Positions 1 to 6,892 are shown, numbered from the stretch's first letter. The stretch: 7,428 nt of DNA from Nitrospirota bacterium (GCA_030637135.1 DAOVVO010000067.1:1-7428); one strand, 5' to 3'. Made by a program: numbers and translations. Notes: generated by a model from the sequence alone, not told the origin.

Positions 1-336
1 ATGATGGATCAGGAACGAGTGATGGAACAGAAAGACATAATGGGCGAAATGTATATGATGGAGCACGAAAAGATGATGGGAAGCATGATGGGTATAACAC
101 AGGACATATCAACCATGATGAGTGAAATGTCTGACATGATAGGAAATATGTCTATAATGAGCAGGGAACAGTCCAGGGGCAGAATGCAAAAGATGTCTGA
201 AATTATAAAGAAGATGAGCGCCGAGATGATCAGGATGTCCTGGATAATGAATAAAGGCATGATAACAGATGAAGAAATGAAAACGATGCACAAGAGGATA
301 TTAAAAATGCAAAAACAGATGTCAGAAATGAGGTGA
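1..336 (+). CDS. Methionine-rich protein, probable copper-binding, possibly 5'-truncated by the window edge
   Basis: This is an open frame of 111 residues, of which 29 are Met (about 26%). The Met residues are mostly spaced as MxxM or MxxxM across the whole length (for example residues 39-53 and 62-83), which in a helix would line up one or two faces. There is no Cys and there are only two His (22 and 97). Charged residues (Glu, Lys, Arg) fill the gaps, so it looks soluble and helical. Met-only clusters are a known Cu(I)/Ag(I) binding chemistry in oxidising compartments, as in CopK-like, PcoE-like and Ctr1-type Met motifs. The copper ATPase gene 319 bp downstream supports a copper-buffering role; this is inference. 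The first base of the window is the A of an ATG, no ribosome site can be seen and no signal peptide is present. The real start, and perhaps a signal peptide, may therefore lie upstream. I recognise no named family. Confidence 0.7.
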   Translation: MMDQERVMEQKDIMGEMYMMEHEKMMGSMMGITQDISTMMSEMSDMIGNMSIMSREQSRGRMQKMSEIIKKMSAEMIRMSWIMNKGMITDEEMKTMHKRILKMQKQMSEMR

Positions 337-418
337 TAGAGTTTGAGGCAGGAGAGCGTTATTGTGTGAGGTTTTGAATTATTAGTGATTATATTCATCT
401 TCTTAATTAGTCTCCTTA

Positions 419-462
419 AGTTTACCCCGTTAGAGTTTTTACAATCTCTAACGGGGTAAACT
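419..462. repeat. Palindromic element, short form, core GTTTACCCCGTTAGA
   Basis: The arms 419-435 and 446-462 are perfect 17-bp reverse complements around a 10-nt AT-rich loop (436-445). The left arm begins AGTTTACCCCGTTAGAG. The same 15-nt core recurs, in the same orientation, at 3318-3332 in the element on the far side of the copper ATPase. There is no run of T after either side, so it is not a classic intrinsic terminator, although the RNA hairpin would be very stable. It is best read as a dispersed palindromic (REP- or MITE-like) repeat. Confidence 0.85.
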
Positions 463-577
463 GAACCTTACATAATTCCTTAAACATCCTATATTTCAAG
501 ACCTAACCTTATTATTCTACTATTGTTATTGATAGCGAAGGAAATGTATGTGCTTCATCCTTTCTTCACATTCTTTC

Positions 578-586
578 TGATATAAT
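578..586 (+). promoter_or_regulatory. Extended -10 promoter candidate for the copper ATPase
   Basis: TGaTATAAT is a full-consensus extended -10 (TG at 578-579, TATAAT at 581-586). No good -35 hexamer lies 16-18 bp upstream, which extended -10 promoters tolerate. It would give a start near 593 and a leader of about 63 nt before the ATG at 656. The region is AT-rich, so a chance match is possible. Confidence 0.4.
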
Positions 587-655
587 TCTATAGTAAATCG
601 TGGATTGCCGTGCTTTTTTGCAAACAGGTAAAGAAGAAAAACTGAGGAACAAAAA

Positions 656-3298
656 ATGGTAAAAGACCCTGTCTGCGGGATGAATATTGAGGAAAAGGAT
701 GCTGTTGGCAACTCTGAATACCGTGGCAAGACCTATTATTTTTGTGCCTTATCCTGCAAAGAAGACTTTGACAAAGACCCTGAAAAGTTCTTACGCAAAG
801 AACAGCCCATTGCATCTCTCAGACATGTCTCTCAAAAAGCAGTTTCTCCTGAAGCCAGAAGAGTAGACCTGCCTGTCACAGGCATGTCATGCGCATCCTG
901 TGCATCCAGGATACAGGATGCGCTCTCGAAACTGCAGGGGGTTGAACGTGCTTCAGTTAACTTTGCGGCTGAAAAAGCCACTGTTTTTTTCAACCCGTCT
1001 GAGAGGAATGTTGAAGAGTTCATAAAAACCGTAAAGGACCTTGGATACGGGGTCTCTGCTTCAAAAATAACAATCCCTATAAAAGGTATGACCTGTGCCT
1101 CATGCGTGGAAAAGGTGCAGAAGGCACTATCTTCATTGAACGGGGTTTTTTCAGCCTCAGTAAATCTTGCGACAGAAAAAGCCACTGTCGAGTACATGCC
1201 TGCGCAGGTTGGCATGAGAGATTTTAAAAAGGCCATTAAAAGTATAGGTTATGAAATTGTAGAGGTCGAACAGGGCGAGGACATCGTTGAAAAAGAAAAA
1301 AGGGAAAGAGAACGAGACTACAGGAGTCTCAAGAGAAAACTGCTTTTCGGCGCTGCACTTGTCCTGCCCCTTTTCATGCTTGTATTCTGGGAAAAGATAG
1401 GCCTCTCTGCAATTATTAAGATTCCGAAGCAGATAAATTTCATGATTCAGTTTATCATCCAGACACCGATTCAGTTCTGGGTCGGATGGCAGTTTTACAC
1501 AGGCGCCATAGCTGCTGCCCGTCATAGAACAACCAATATGAATACCCTCATAGCTGTTGGAACTTCAGCCGCTTATATATACAGCGTAACTGCAACATTT
1601 TCTCCTTCACTCTTTGAAATCAGAGGATATGCTGCCGAGGTGTACTTTGATACAGCTGCAGCTATTATCGTGCTCATCCTGCTTGGAAGACTGCTTGAAG
1701 CACGGGCAAAGGGACAAACATCAGAGGCAATAAAAAAACTTATAGGTTTACAGGCAAAGACAGCGAGGGTCATACGAGACGGGCATGAATCTGATATCCC
1801 TGTGGAAGAAGTAGAAATAGGAGACATTATTTTGGTAAGGCCCGGTGAAAAGATTCCCATGGATGGGATTGTAAAAAACGGCCACTCATCAGTTGATGAA
1901 TCAATGATATCAGGTGAATCCATTCCGGTTGAAAAAAATATCGGGAATGAGGTAATCGGGGCAACCATAAACAAAACAGGTTCATTTAAATTTGAGACAA
2001 CAAAGGTAGGGAGGGACACCATGCTTTCCCAGATTATACATATGGTGCAGGAAGCACAGGGCTCCAAGCCTCCCATAGCACGGCTTGCGGATAAGATTGC
2101 CTCAATATTTGTCCCTGCTGTTATAGGCATTGCCACGTTAACATTTATCATCTGGCTTTTCTTTGGGCCTGCACCCGCTTTTACCTATGCAATGCTCAAC
2201 TTTATAGCAGTGCTGATAATAGCATGCCCGTGCGCCCTGGGACTTGCAACACCGACATCTATCATGGTAGGCACGGGTAAAGGCGCAGAAAACGGCATAT
2301 TAATACGGGGTGGAGAGGCGCTTGAAACAGCACATACGATAAATACAATTATCTTTGACAAAACAGGCACTATTACTAAAGGAGAACCTCTTGTTACAGA
2401 CGTTATTCCTTTAAATGCTACTGAAAATGATGTCTTATTCTATTCAGCATCTGCAGAAAAGGGTTCCGAGCACCCACTTGGAGAGGCCATTCTAAAAAAA
2501 GCCAGAGAAAAAAACATTGAGCTCAAAGACCCGGCCGAATTTCAGGCTGTTCCCGGTCATGGTATTAAGGCAAAGATTACTGAAAAGACCGTGCATCTCG
2601 GCAATACCAATTTTATGAATGATGAAACCATAGATGTGAAAGAGCTTGCGGAAAAGGCTGAACAGCTATCCAACGAAGGCAAGACACCAATGTATGTAGC
2701 AGTAGATAAAAAAATCATAGGTATTGTAGCAGTTGCTGACACCCTTAAAGAGAATTCCCTTGATGCTATAAAAGCTTTACATAAACTCGGCATGGAAGTC
2801 GCCATGATAACAGGCGACAATAAGAGGACCGCTCAAGCGATCGCACAACAGGTTGGGATAGACAGGGTGTTCGCTGAGGTTCTCCCGGAAGACAAGGCAA
2901 AAGAGGTCAAAAAACTTCAGGCTGAAGGGAAAGTAACTGCCATGGTCGGTGACGGCATCAATGATGCCCCTGCCCTTGCTCAGGCTGATATAGGTATCGC
3001 CATCGGGACAGGAACCGACGTTGCAATGGAGGCATCTGACATAACCCTTATTAGTGGTAACCTCTGGGGAGTTGCAGCTTCTATTGCACTTTCAAAGGCG
3101 ACGCTCAGAAACATCAAACAGAACCTCTTCTGGGCATTTGCCTATAACACAATATTAATCCCTGTTGCCGCAGGAATACTTTTTCCCTTTTTTGGCATCC
3201 TTTTAAATCCGATGTTTGCCGCTGCTGCAATGGGCATGTCATCAATTACTGTAGTGACAAATGCATTGAGATTGAGAAGGTTTCGTTTTCATACATAA
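656..3298 (+). CDS. copA: Cu(I)-exporting P1B-type ATPase with N-terminal YHS domain
   Basis: This is an inner-membrane pump that uses ATP to export Cu(I), and probably Ag(I), from the cytoplasm. Domains in order: a YHS domain (about 1-47; DPVCGM at 4-9, C30 and C34), two heavy-metal-associated domains with GMSCASC (76-82) and GMTCASC (144-150), a basic linker (212-228), then eight predicted helices. Pump motifs are complete: SGES 419-422 (actuator), CPC 524-526 in TM6, DKTGT with phospho-acceptor D568, HP 606-607, TGDN 719-722 and GDGIND 765-770. YN 830-831 in TM7 and MxxSS (M859, S862, S863) in TM8 are the Cu(I)-subtype signatures that distinguish it from Zn/Cd pumps. The length of 880 aa is a little above plain two-HMA CopA because of the YHS module. 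The start is set by GAGG at 644-647, eight bases before the ATG, and by the YHS domain beginning at once. No damage is seen. Export direction and metal are inferred from family knowledge. Confidence 0.96.
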   Translation: MVKDPVCGMNIEEKDAVGNSEYRGKTYYFCALSCKEDFDKDPEKFLRKEQPIASLRHVSQKAVSPEARRVDLPVTGMSCASCASRIQDALSKLQGVERASVNFAAEKATVFFNPSERNVEEFIKTVKDLGYGVSASKITIPIKGMTCASCVEKVQKALSSLNGVFSASVNLATEKATVEYMPAQVGMRDFKKAIKSIGYEIVEVEQGEDIVEKEKRERERDYRSLKRKLLFGAALVLPLFMLVFWEKIGLSAIIKIPKQINFMIQFIIQTPIQFWVGWQFYTGAIAAARHRTTNMNTLIAVGTSAAYIYSVTATFSPSLFEIRGYAAEVYFDTAAAIIVLILLGRLLEARAKGQTSEAIKKLIGLQAKTARVIRDGHESDIPVEEVEIGDIILVRPGEKIPMDGIVKNGHSSVDESMISGESIPVEKNIGNEVIGATINKTGSFKFETTKVGRDTMLSQIIHMVQEAQGSKPPIARLADKIASIFVPAVIGIATLTFIIWLFFGPAPAFTYAMLNFIAVLIIACPCALGLATPTSIMVGTGKGAENGILIRGGEALETAHTINTIIFDKTGTITKGEPLVTDVIPLNATENDVLFYSASAEKGSEHPLGEAILKKAREKNIELKDPAEFQAVPGHGIKAKITEKTVHLGNTNFMNDETIDVKELAEKAEQLSNEGKTPMYVAVDKKIIGIVAVADTLKENSLDAIKALHKLGMEVAMITGDNKRTAQAIAQQVGIDRVFAEVLPEDKAKEVKKLQAEGKVTAMVGDGINDAPALAQADIGIAIGTGTDVAMEASDITLISGNLWGVAASIALSKATLRNIKQNLFWAFAYNTILIPVAAGILFPFFGILLNPMFAAAAMGMSSITVVTNALRLRRFRFHT

Positions 3299-3317
3299 CA
3301 TTTTAGAACAGCAGCAG

Positions 3318-3448
3318 GTTTACCCCGTTAGAAAGCCCCTCTGCTTGCGGCGGGGATAATAATAAATTCCTTTTTAAGCGAACATGGGGTTTAATGCCCC
3401 ATGGGAGCCTTCCCATTAGAAGGGCAAAGGGCTTCTAACGGGGTTTAC
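3318..3448. repeat. Palindromic element, long form, with internal hairpins
   Basis: The terminal arms are 3318-3338 and 3429-3448. CCCCGTTAGAA (3323-3333) pairs perfectly with TTCTAACGGGG (3433-3443), and GCCC/GGGC extends the stem inward past a one-base bulge. The outermost five bases pair with two mismatches. The roughly 90-bp interior holds further hairpins: CATGGGG/CCCCATG (3383-3389 with 3397-3403), an alternative ATGGGA/TCCCAT (3401-3406 with 3411-3416) and CCTTC/GAAGG (3408-3412 with 3419-3423). It shares GTTTACCCCGTTAGA with the short element at 419-462. It looks like a longer member of the same dispersed family. It may also end copA transcription, but lacks a T-tract. Confidence 0.8.
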
Positions 3449-3455
3449 TGTTTAA

Positions 3456-3496
3456 ATCACATCTGTCCAAATTAAATTATTTTGGACAGATGTGAT
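3456..3496. repeat. Perfect 16-bp inverted repeat
   Basis: ATCACATCTGTCCAAA (3456-3471) and its exact reverse complement (3481-3496) flank a 9-nt AT-only loop. Its sequence is unrelated to the neighbouring CCCCGTTAGA element and begins 8 bp after it. It could form a strong hairpin between two convergent genes, and so may act as a bidirectional transcription barrier. Neither strand has a proper U-tract after it. It may equally be a second family of dispersed palindrome. Confidence 0.75.
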
Positions 3497-3634
3497 GCTA
3501 TATAAAAAATTAACGGCCTTATATAAACTTTTAATATTCCAGACCCTGGTCATATTTTATAAACAATCAAGGTATAATTTATACATAACGATAATTCAAT
3601 TGAGTTCTTGTATCCAGCCAAATTCAGTATGTTA

Positions 3635-4177
3635 TCACTTTACAGTAATCCCTCCGGATAGAATAAATGCCATAATATCACCGCTTTCTACATTGAGAGG
3701 TGTAACCTGTTCCCTGGGAACAACAACAAGGTTGCCGGCAAAGTTATAGGACTGGGGAAGATATACCGCAACGCGGTCTGAGAGCCCTAAATGCTCCAGG
3801 CTCTCACGGGTTAGAAACCCGACAACCTGAATATTCATCTTTTGAGAAAGTGTCACCAGCACCGGCTTATTGAAACCCTTTTTGTCACCAACAAACGCAT
3901 TTATCAAATCTTTTATTGATGTGTAAATCATCTTTATTAAGGGCAAACGGGAAAAAATGCTGTCAACTAAACGGACAATCCTGCTGGTTAAAAAGTTCGA
4001 AGCAACAAAGCCGACAACAATTATTGTCAGTATGGTCACCAGAAAGCCTAATCCCGGGAACGTAAATTTAAAGAGGCTGTCTATTTTCATAAAAATAATA
4101 TAAACAACATAGATTGTTGCCACAACAGGTACCAAAAATAACAGTCCTTCAAAGAAATACCGTGTGAGTTTTTTCAT
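3635..4177 (-). CDS. DUF502-family integral membrane protein
   Basis: This is a 180-residue protein of the DUF502 family, widespread bacterial membrane proteins without an established function. Two hydrophobic helices lie at about 8-30 and 42-63. A conserved soluble part follows: RLPLIKMIYTSIKDL (77-91), VAVYLPQSYNFAGNLVVVP (136-154) and a C-terminal SGDIMAFILSGG segment (165-176). I chose the ATG at 4177 because family members usually begin MKKL-R-Y, and because a GG-rich stretch lies just before it. A GTG at 4186 would add three residues. The gene is divergent from yajQ and convergent with copA, so it is probably its own transcription unit. The stop is TGA at 3635-3637. Confidence 0.9.
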   Translation of the reverse strand: MKKLTRYFFEGLLFLVPVVATIYVVYIIFMKIDSLFKFTFPGLGFLVTILTIIVVGFVASNFLTSRIVRLVDSIFSRLPLIKMIYTSIKDLINAFVGDKKGFNKPVLVTLSQKMNIQVVGFLTRESLEHLGLSDRVAVYLPQSYNFAGNLVVVPREQVTPLNVESGDIMAFILSGGITVK

Positions 4178-4231
4178 AAAAACCACCCTTTCCTAAGTTA
4201 ATTTAATACAATGTATCCGATAACGGAGCAT

Positions 4232-4261
4232 TTGACATATATTATGGTTGATAATTATTAT
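4232..4261 (+). promoter_or_regulatory. Sigma70-like promoter for yajQ
   Basis: A perfect TTGACA (4232-4237) and TATTAT (4256-4261) are separated by 18 bp. Transcription would start near 4268, giving a leader of about 125 nt before yajQ. It lies in the divergent spacer shared with the DUF502 gene. Confidence 0.5.
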
Positions 4262-4327
4262 ATCGCTATTCCAAGCTAAAAGGCAGTAGAATACCAAAAA
4301 ATTACAGAAATGCAACAAATTTTTTAA

Positions 4328-4348
4328 AAGCTGTGGATTTCACGGCTT
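4328..4348 (+). other. Leader hairpin upstream of yajQ
   Basis: AAGCTGTG (4328-4335) pairs with CACGGCTT (4341-4348) as an 8-bp stem with one G-U pair and a 5-nt loop. It lies about 30 nt before the yajQ ribosome site. It is not followed by a T-run, so it is not a terminator. It may affect mRNA stability or translation; no known riboswitch or leader class is recognised. Confidence 0.3.
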
Positions 4349-4392
4349 AAAATTCTTTTCAGTAATCCAACGGAAAGCAGGGGGTAATAATT

Positions 4393-4890
4393 ATGGCACC
4401 TGAACACTCTTTTGATATAGTAAGTGTTGTAAACATCCAGGAGGTAGTAAATGCCATTCAGCAGGCCCTGAAAGAAATCGGGCAAAGGTTTGATTTCAAA
4501 GGCAGTAAAAGTAATATTGAATTAAACCGGGATAAAAATGAGATTCTTATTGTATCTGATGATGAATACAAATTAAAAAGTGTCATTGATATACTCAAAA
4601 GCAAACTGGTTAAACGGCGCGTTCCCCTGAAGTCCCTCATGTACGGAAAAATTGAGCCTGCGCTCTCAGGAACCGTTAAGCAGGTGTTAACGCTTCAACA
4701 GGGAATTCCCACTGAAAAAACCAGAGAAATTGTAAAAACAATAAAAGATACAAAGCTCAAGGTCCAATCAGAAATACAGAAGGACCAGGTTCGCATAAGA
4801 GGAAAGAATATAGATGATCTGCAATCACTAATCAAAATTTTGCAGGAAAAAGAATTCGGGATTCATATGGATTTTGTGAATTACAGATAG
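4393..4890 (+). CDS. yajQ: YajQ-family nucleotide-binding protein (UPF0234)
   Basis: This is a cytoplasmic protein of the YajQ family, which binds nucleotides and in Xanthomonas acts as a cyclic-di-GMP effector working with a transcription factor. At 165 residues it matches the usual length of about 160-165. Family marks are the N-terminal SFDIVSVVNIQEVVNA (6-21), RFDFKGS (32-38), the central KSLMYGKIEPA (80-90), the QVRIRGKNIDDLQSLI stretch (132-147) and the typical C-terminus ending FVNYR. The family fold is two ferredoxin-like halves. The start is supported by a G-rich Shine-Dalgarno (AGGGGG, ending at 4384) eight bases before the ATG. It stands alone, divergent from the DUF502 gene and 216 bp before the acyltransferase. 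The actual ligand in this organism is unknown. Confidence 0.95.
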   Translation: MAPEHSFDIVSVVNIQEVVNAIQQALKEIGQRFDFKGSKSNIELNRDKNEILIVSDDEYKLKSVIDILKSKLVKRRVPLKSLMYGKIEPALSGTVKQVLTLQQGIPTEKTREIVKTIKDTKLKVQSEIQKDQVRIRGKNIDDLQSLIKILQEKEFGIHMDFVNYR

Positions 4891-4895
4891 CTCAA

Positions 4896-4925
4896 TTTCT
4901 TTATTCAAGAAGACTTTTATTTTTT
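4896..4925 (+). terminator. Weak intrinsic terminator candidate after yajQ
   Basis: A short stem (4896-4901 with 4907-4912, 5-nt loop) lies a few bases after the yajQ stop and is followed by a T-rich run (4915-4925). The stem has only one G-C pair, so the hairpin is weak. The placement is right but the strength is doubtful. Confidence 0.25.
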
Positions 4926-5106
4926 ATGCATGATGCGTAATGAGAGAAAAACAACTATCCATTGCTCATTACTAATCACAATTTATCCTCAAAGCTGTTC
5001 GTATTGTTTACGTAAAAAAATTCTCTGCCATGAAAATATCAAGTTCACGCCAGACTTGTGAAAAACGTTATTTTCTATTAAGTCATTATGGAAGAGCTGT
5101 TGATTC

Positions 5107-6078
5107 ATGTTCCTTGGTAACAGAAGTCAGATGAGGAAAAAACGCAGAAAAAAAGGCACGTTCATTAAGGTTCTTGAGTATTCAGCAGTTTATTTAATTA
5201 TCTTAATCTTACGTATTGTTCCCCGAAAATGTATCACGGCACTCAGCAATTCTCTCGGAGACCTGCTCTTTTTTCTGGTATCAAAACGCCGTACTATAGC
5301 TCTTGAAAACCTGCGAAATGCGTTTCAGGGAGAAAAAAACGAACAGGAAATAAGAAGTATTGCCCGCCAGTGCTGCAGTTCATTTTTTCTCACATTTTTA
5401 GAGATTATAAAACTCCGGGTTCATGTTGCAAAAAAGGATACAGTAAACAGCATTATGTCAAGGACAGAAAACCTGAATGACTTTTTACATAAGATGAAAA
5501 AAATACATGACAAATCAGGGGGATGTATCTTTGTAACCCCTCATATCGGCAACTGGGAGCTCCTTCCCCACGTTACTTCATTTGCGGGAATTCCTTTTGT
5601 CATTGTTGTTAGACCGCTTAATAACGATTACCTGGAAAAACTCATATATGCAAGCCGTGCTGCAAGCGGTCAGGTTATTATTCCGAAAAAGAATGCTCTG
5701 TTTGTACTCCGGAAAACCCTCCAGCAGGGGAAATCCATAGGGATGCTGCCGGATCAGAGCACAATGAAGGGTCTATCCGTTAATTTTTTTAGACGCACAG
5801 CAACCACTACCCCTGTTCCGGCGATACTTGCTATCACGTACAAAAGGCCAATTGTTGTAATTGCCTGCTGCAGAAAACCGGGCACGTACCACTATGAAGT
5901 CTTTCTTTGTGACCCGATCTGGCCCGAAGAATATAAAAGCAAAAAGGATGAAATCTTTCGCCTCACCGAGGCCATAAACCGCGATATGGAATCAATTATT
6001 CGGAAATATCCTGAACAGTATCTCTGGATTCACAACCGATGGAAGACATATAAGGGGAAAAAAGAGTTTCTCCAGTGA
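5107..6078 (+). CDS. LpxL/HtrB-family lipid A acyltransferase
   Basis: This 323-residue protein is typical of the Kdo-dependent late acyltransferases (LpxL/LpxM/HtrB), which transfer a fatty acyl chain from acyl-ACP to the lipid A precursor at the cytoplasmic face of the inner membrane. It starts with a basic stretch (10-17) and a hydrophobic anchor (about 22-38). It has ENLRNAF (67-73) and the catalytic HX4E motif HIGNWE (H146, E151). Further conserved segments are LPDQS (214-218) and the family's C-terminal YPEQYLWIHNRWK (301-313). The ATG at 5107 has GGAAGAG at 5090-5096. An in-frame ATG at 5131 would drop eight residues and keep the basic tail. Chain length and exact acceptor cannot be told from sequence, so I give no specific symbol. 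Other lysophospholipid acyltransferase roles in the family are possible. Confidence 0.9.
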   Translation: MFLGNRSQMRKKRRKKGTFIKVLEYSAVYLIILILRIVPRKCITALSNSLGDLLFFLVSKRRTIALENLRNAFQGEKNEQEIRSIARQCCSSFFLTFLEIIKLRVHVAKKDTVNSIMSRTENLNDFLHKMKKIHDKSGGCIFVTPHIGNWELLPHVTSFAGIPFVIVVRPLNNDYLEKLIYASRAASGQVIIPKKNALFVLRKTLQQGKSIGMLPDQSTMKGLSVNFFRRTATTTPVPAILAITYKRPIVVIACCRKPGTYHYEVFLCDPIWPEEYKSKKDEIFRLTEAINRDMESIIRKYPEQYLWIHNRWKTYKGKKEFLQ

Positions 6079-6228
6079 CAAACACTGCTTTCACACTAAG
6101 ATAACGATGTTTTTTCAAAATTGCATAATTCATGTTTCTGCCACGTGGACATACCGCCGGAAGCTTCGGTTTATGCACAATCATCCGTCACATAAAACGC
6201 CTTCTGCGTATACCGTCTGCACGCTCTA

Positions 6229-6237
6229 TGTTACAAT
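6229..6237 (+). promoter_or_regulatory. Extended -10 promoter candidate abutting the ubiX start
   Basis: TGtTACAAT (TG at 6229-6230, TACAAT at 6232-6237) is a good extended -10. A start 6-8 bases downstream falls on or next to the ubiX ATG at 6244, which would make a leaderless or nearly leaderless mRNA. This fits the lack of a Shine-Dalgarno before ubiX. No -35 is seen, and it could be chance. Confidence 0.3.
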
Positions 6238-6243
6238 AACAAA

Positions 6244-6837
6244 ATGAAAACATATATTGTCGCAATCACAGGTGCAAGCGGGTCAATTTACGGCATAAGG
6301 CTTATTCAAGAGCTTATTAAACGGGAAATCAGAATATATCTTGTGGTCTCAAAGCAATCGTTCTCTATTATTACGTTTGAAACAGGCATTAACTGGTCTG
6401 GCAAGACAAACTCTGAGACAGAAAAAAAGATACAGGATTATTTCTCTTCTAAGAACGTTAGATATTACAGTGAAGATAATCTCTCAGCGCCTGTTGCTAG
6501 TGGTTCACTTCTGACAGACGGTATGTTTGTCATTCCCTGTTCCATGAAAACCCTTTCAGGAATTGCACATGGTTATGCCGGTAATCTTATTGACAGGGCA
6601 GCTGACGTCACATTGAAAGAAGGGAGAATGCTCACACTGGTGCCTCGTGAAATGCCCTTTAATGCAATACACCTCGAAAATATGCTCAAGCTCGCGCGGC
6701 TCGGAGTAAAAATCATCCCCCCTATGCCCGCCTTTTATCACAAACCGAAAACTATAAATGATATGGTAGATTTTGTTGTGGGGAAGACACTTGATAGCTC
6801 GGGAATAGGTAACAAACTCTTCAAAAGATGGAAATAA
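6244..6837 (+). CDS. ubiX: UbiX-family flavin prenyltransferase
   Basis: This enzyme joins a dimethylallyl group to reduced FMN, giving the prenyl-FMN cofactor used by UbiD-type decarboxylases (quinone biosynthesis and other aromatic or acrylic acid decarboxylations). The 197-residue length fits the family (about 190-200). The flavodoxin-like fold shows as IVAITGASGSIYG (5-17) and VVSK (34-37). SAPVASGS (81-88), IPCSMKTLSGIAHG (97-110) and LVPREMPFNAIHLENM (132-147) form the FMN and prenyl-phosphate site. A late PAFYHKPKT (162-170) carries the usual Tyr. Neither UbiD nor other quinone genes are in the window, so its client enzyme is unknown. There is no clear Shine-Dalgarno before the ATG. 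The start is fixed by the family N-terminus. Confidence 0.95.
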   Translation: MKTYIVAITGASGSIYGIRLIQELIKREIRIYLVVSKQSFSIITFETGINWSGKTNSETEKKIQDYFSSKNVRYYSEDNLSAPVASGSLLTDGMFVIPCSMKTLSGIAHGYAGNLIDRAADVTLKEGRMLTLVPREMPFNAIHLENMLKLARLGVKIIPPMPAFYHKPKTINDMVDFVVGKTLDSSGIGNKLFKRWK

Positions 6838-6892
6838 CAGAATGAATCCCGTAGTTGCAAATCTCTTTTCAGATGTGGTTAAATAACTGGCT

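Larger units (their letters stand above)
337..655. other. 319-bp intergenic region between the Met-rich gene and the copper ATPase
   Basis: No convincing gene lies here. It holds a perfect palindromic element (419-462), an extended -10 promoter candidate (578-586) and the ATPase ribosome site (644-647). The rest is AT-rich. The minus-strand frame ending at 526 has a protein-like tail but no support as an intact gene. I see no obvious CueR- or CsoR-type operator dyad. Confidence 0.6.
3299..3634. other. 336-bp non-coding gap between copA and the convergent DUF502 gene
   Basis: The gap is filled largely by two repeat structures: the long palindromic element (3318-3448) and a separate perfect inverted repeat (3456-3496). 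The remaining 3497-3634 is AT-rich with no supported gene or RNA. A TATAAT at 3573-3578 has no matching -35 and no gene to serve. An open frame from 3492 runs antisense into the DUF502 gene and is not credible. Confidence 0.65.

Noticed and set aside
9..398. 129-residue minus-strand open frame rich in Ile, Ser and Cys
   Set aside because: It is the antisense reading of the Met-rich gene: repeated ATG codons read as CAT/ATC-type codons. It has no ribosome site or family signature.
419..462. Palindrome as a CRISPR repeat or intrinsic terminator
   Set aside because: There is no tandem array with regular spacers and no T-tract on either side. A dispersed palindromic repeat explains it better.
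1573..2151. 192-residue minus-strand frame inside copA
   Set aside because: It is a shadow of the strongly conserved ATPase coding frame and has no independent features.
3492..3749. 85-residue plus-strand frame after copA
   Set aside because: Its second half is antisense to the conserved C-terminus of the DUF502 gene, its first half is AT-rich low-complexity sequence, and it starts inside the inverted repeat.
4937..4972. 8-bp inverted repeat GTAATGAG/CTCATTAC between yajQ and the acyltransferase
   Set aside because: Short arms with a 20-nt loop in AT-rich DNA are expected by chance. It may be a decayed simple repeat, but nothing supports a function.
5044..5062. TTCAC/GTGAA dyad upstream of the acyltransferase as an operator
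   Set aside because: Only five bases per arm, no recognised regulator site, and no convincing promoter beside it.
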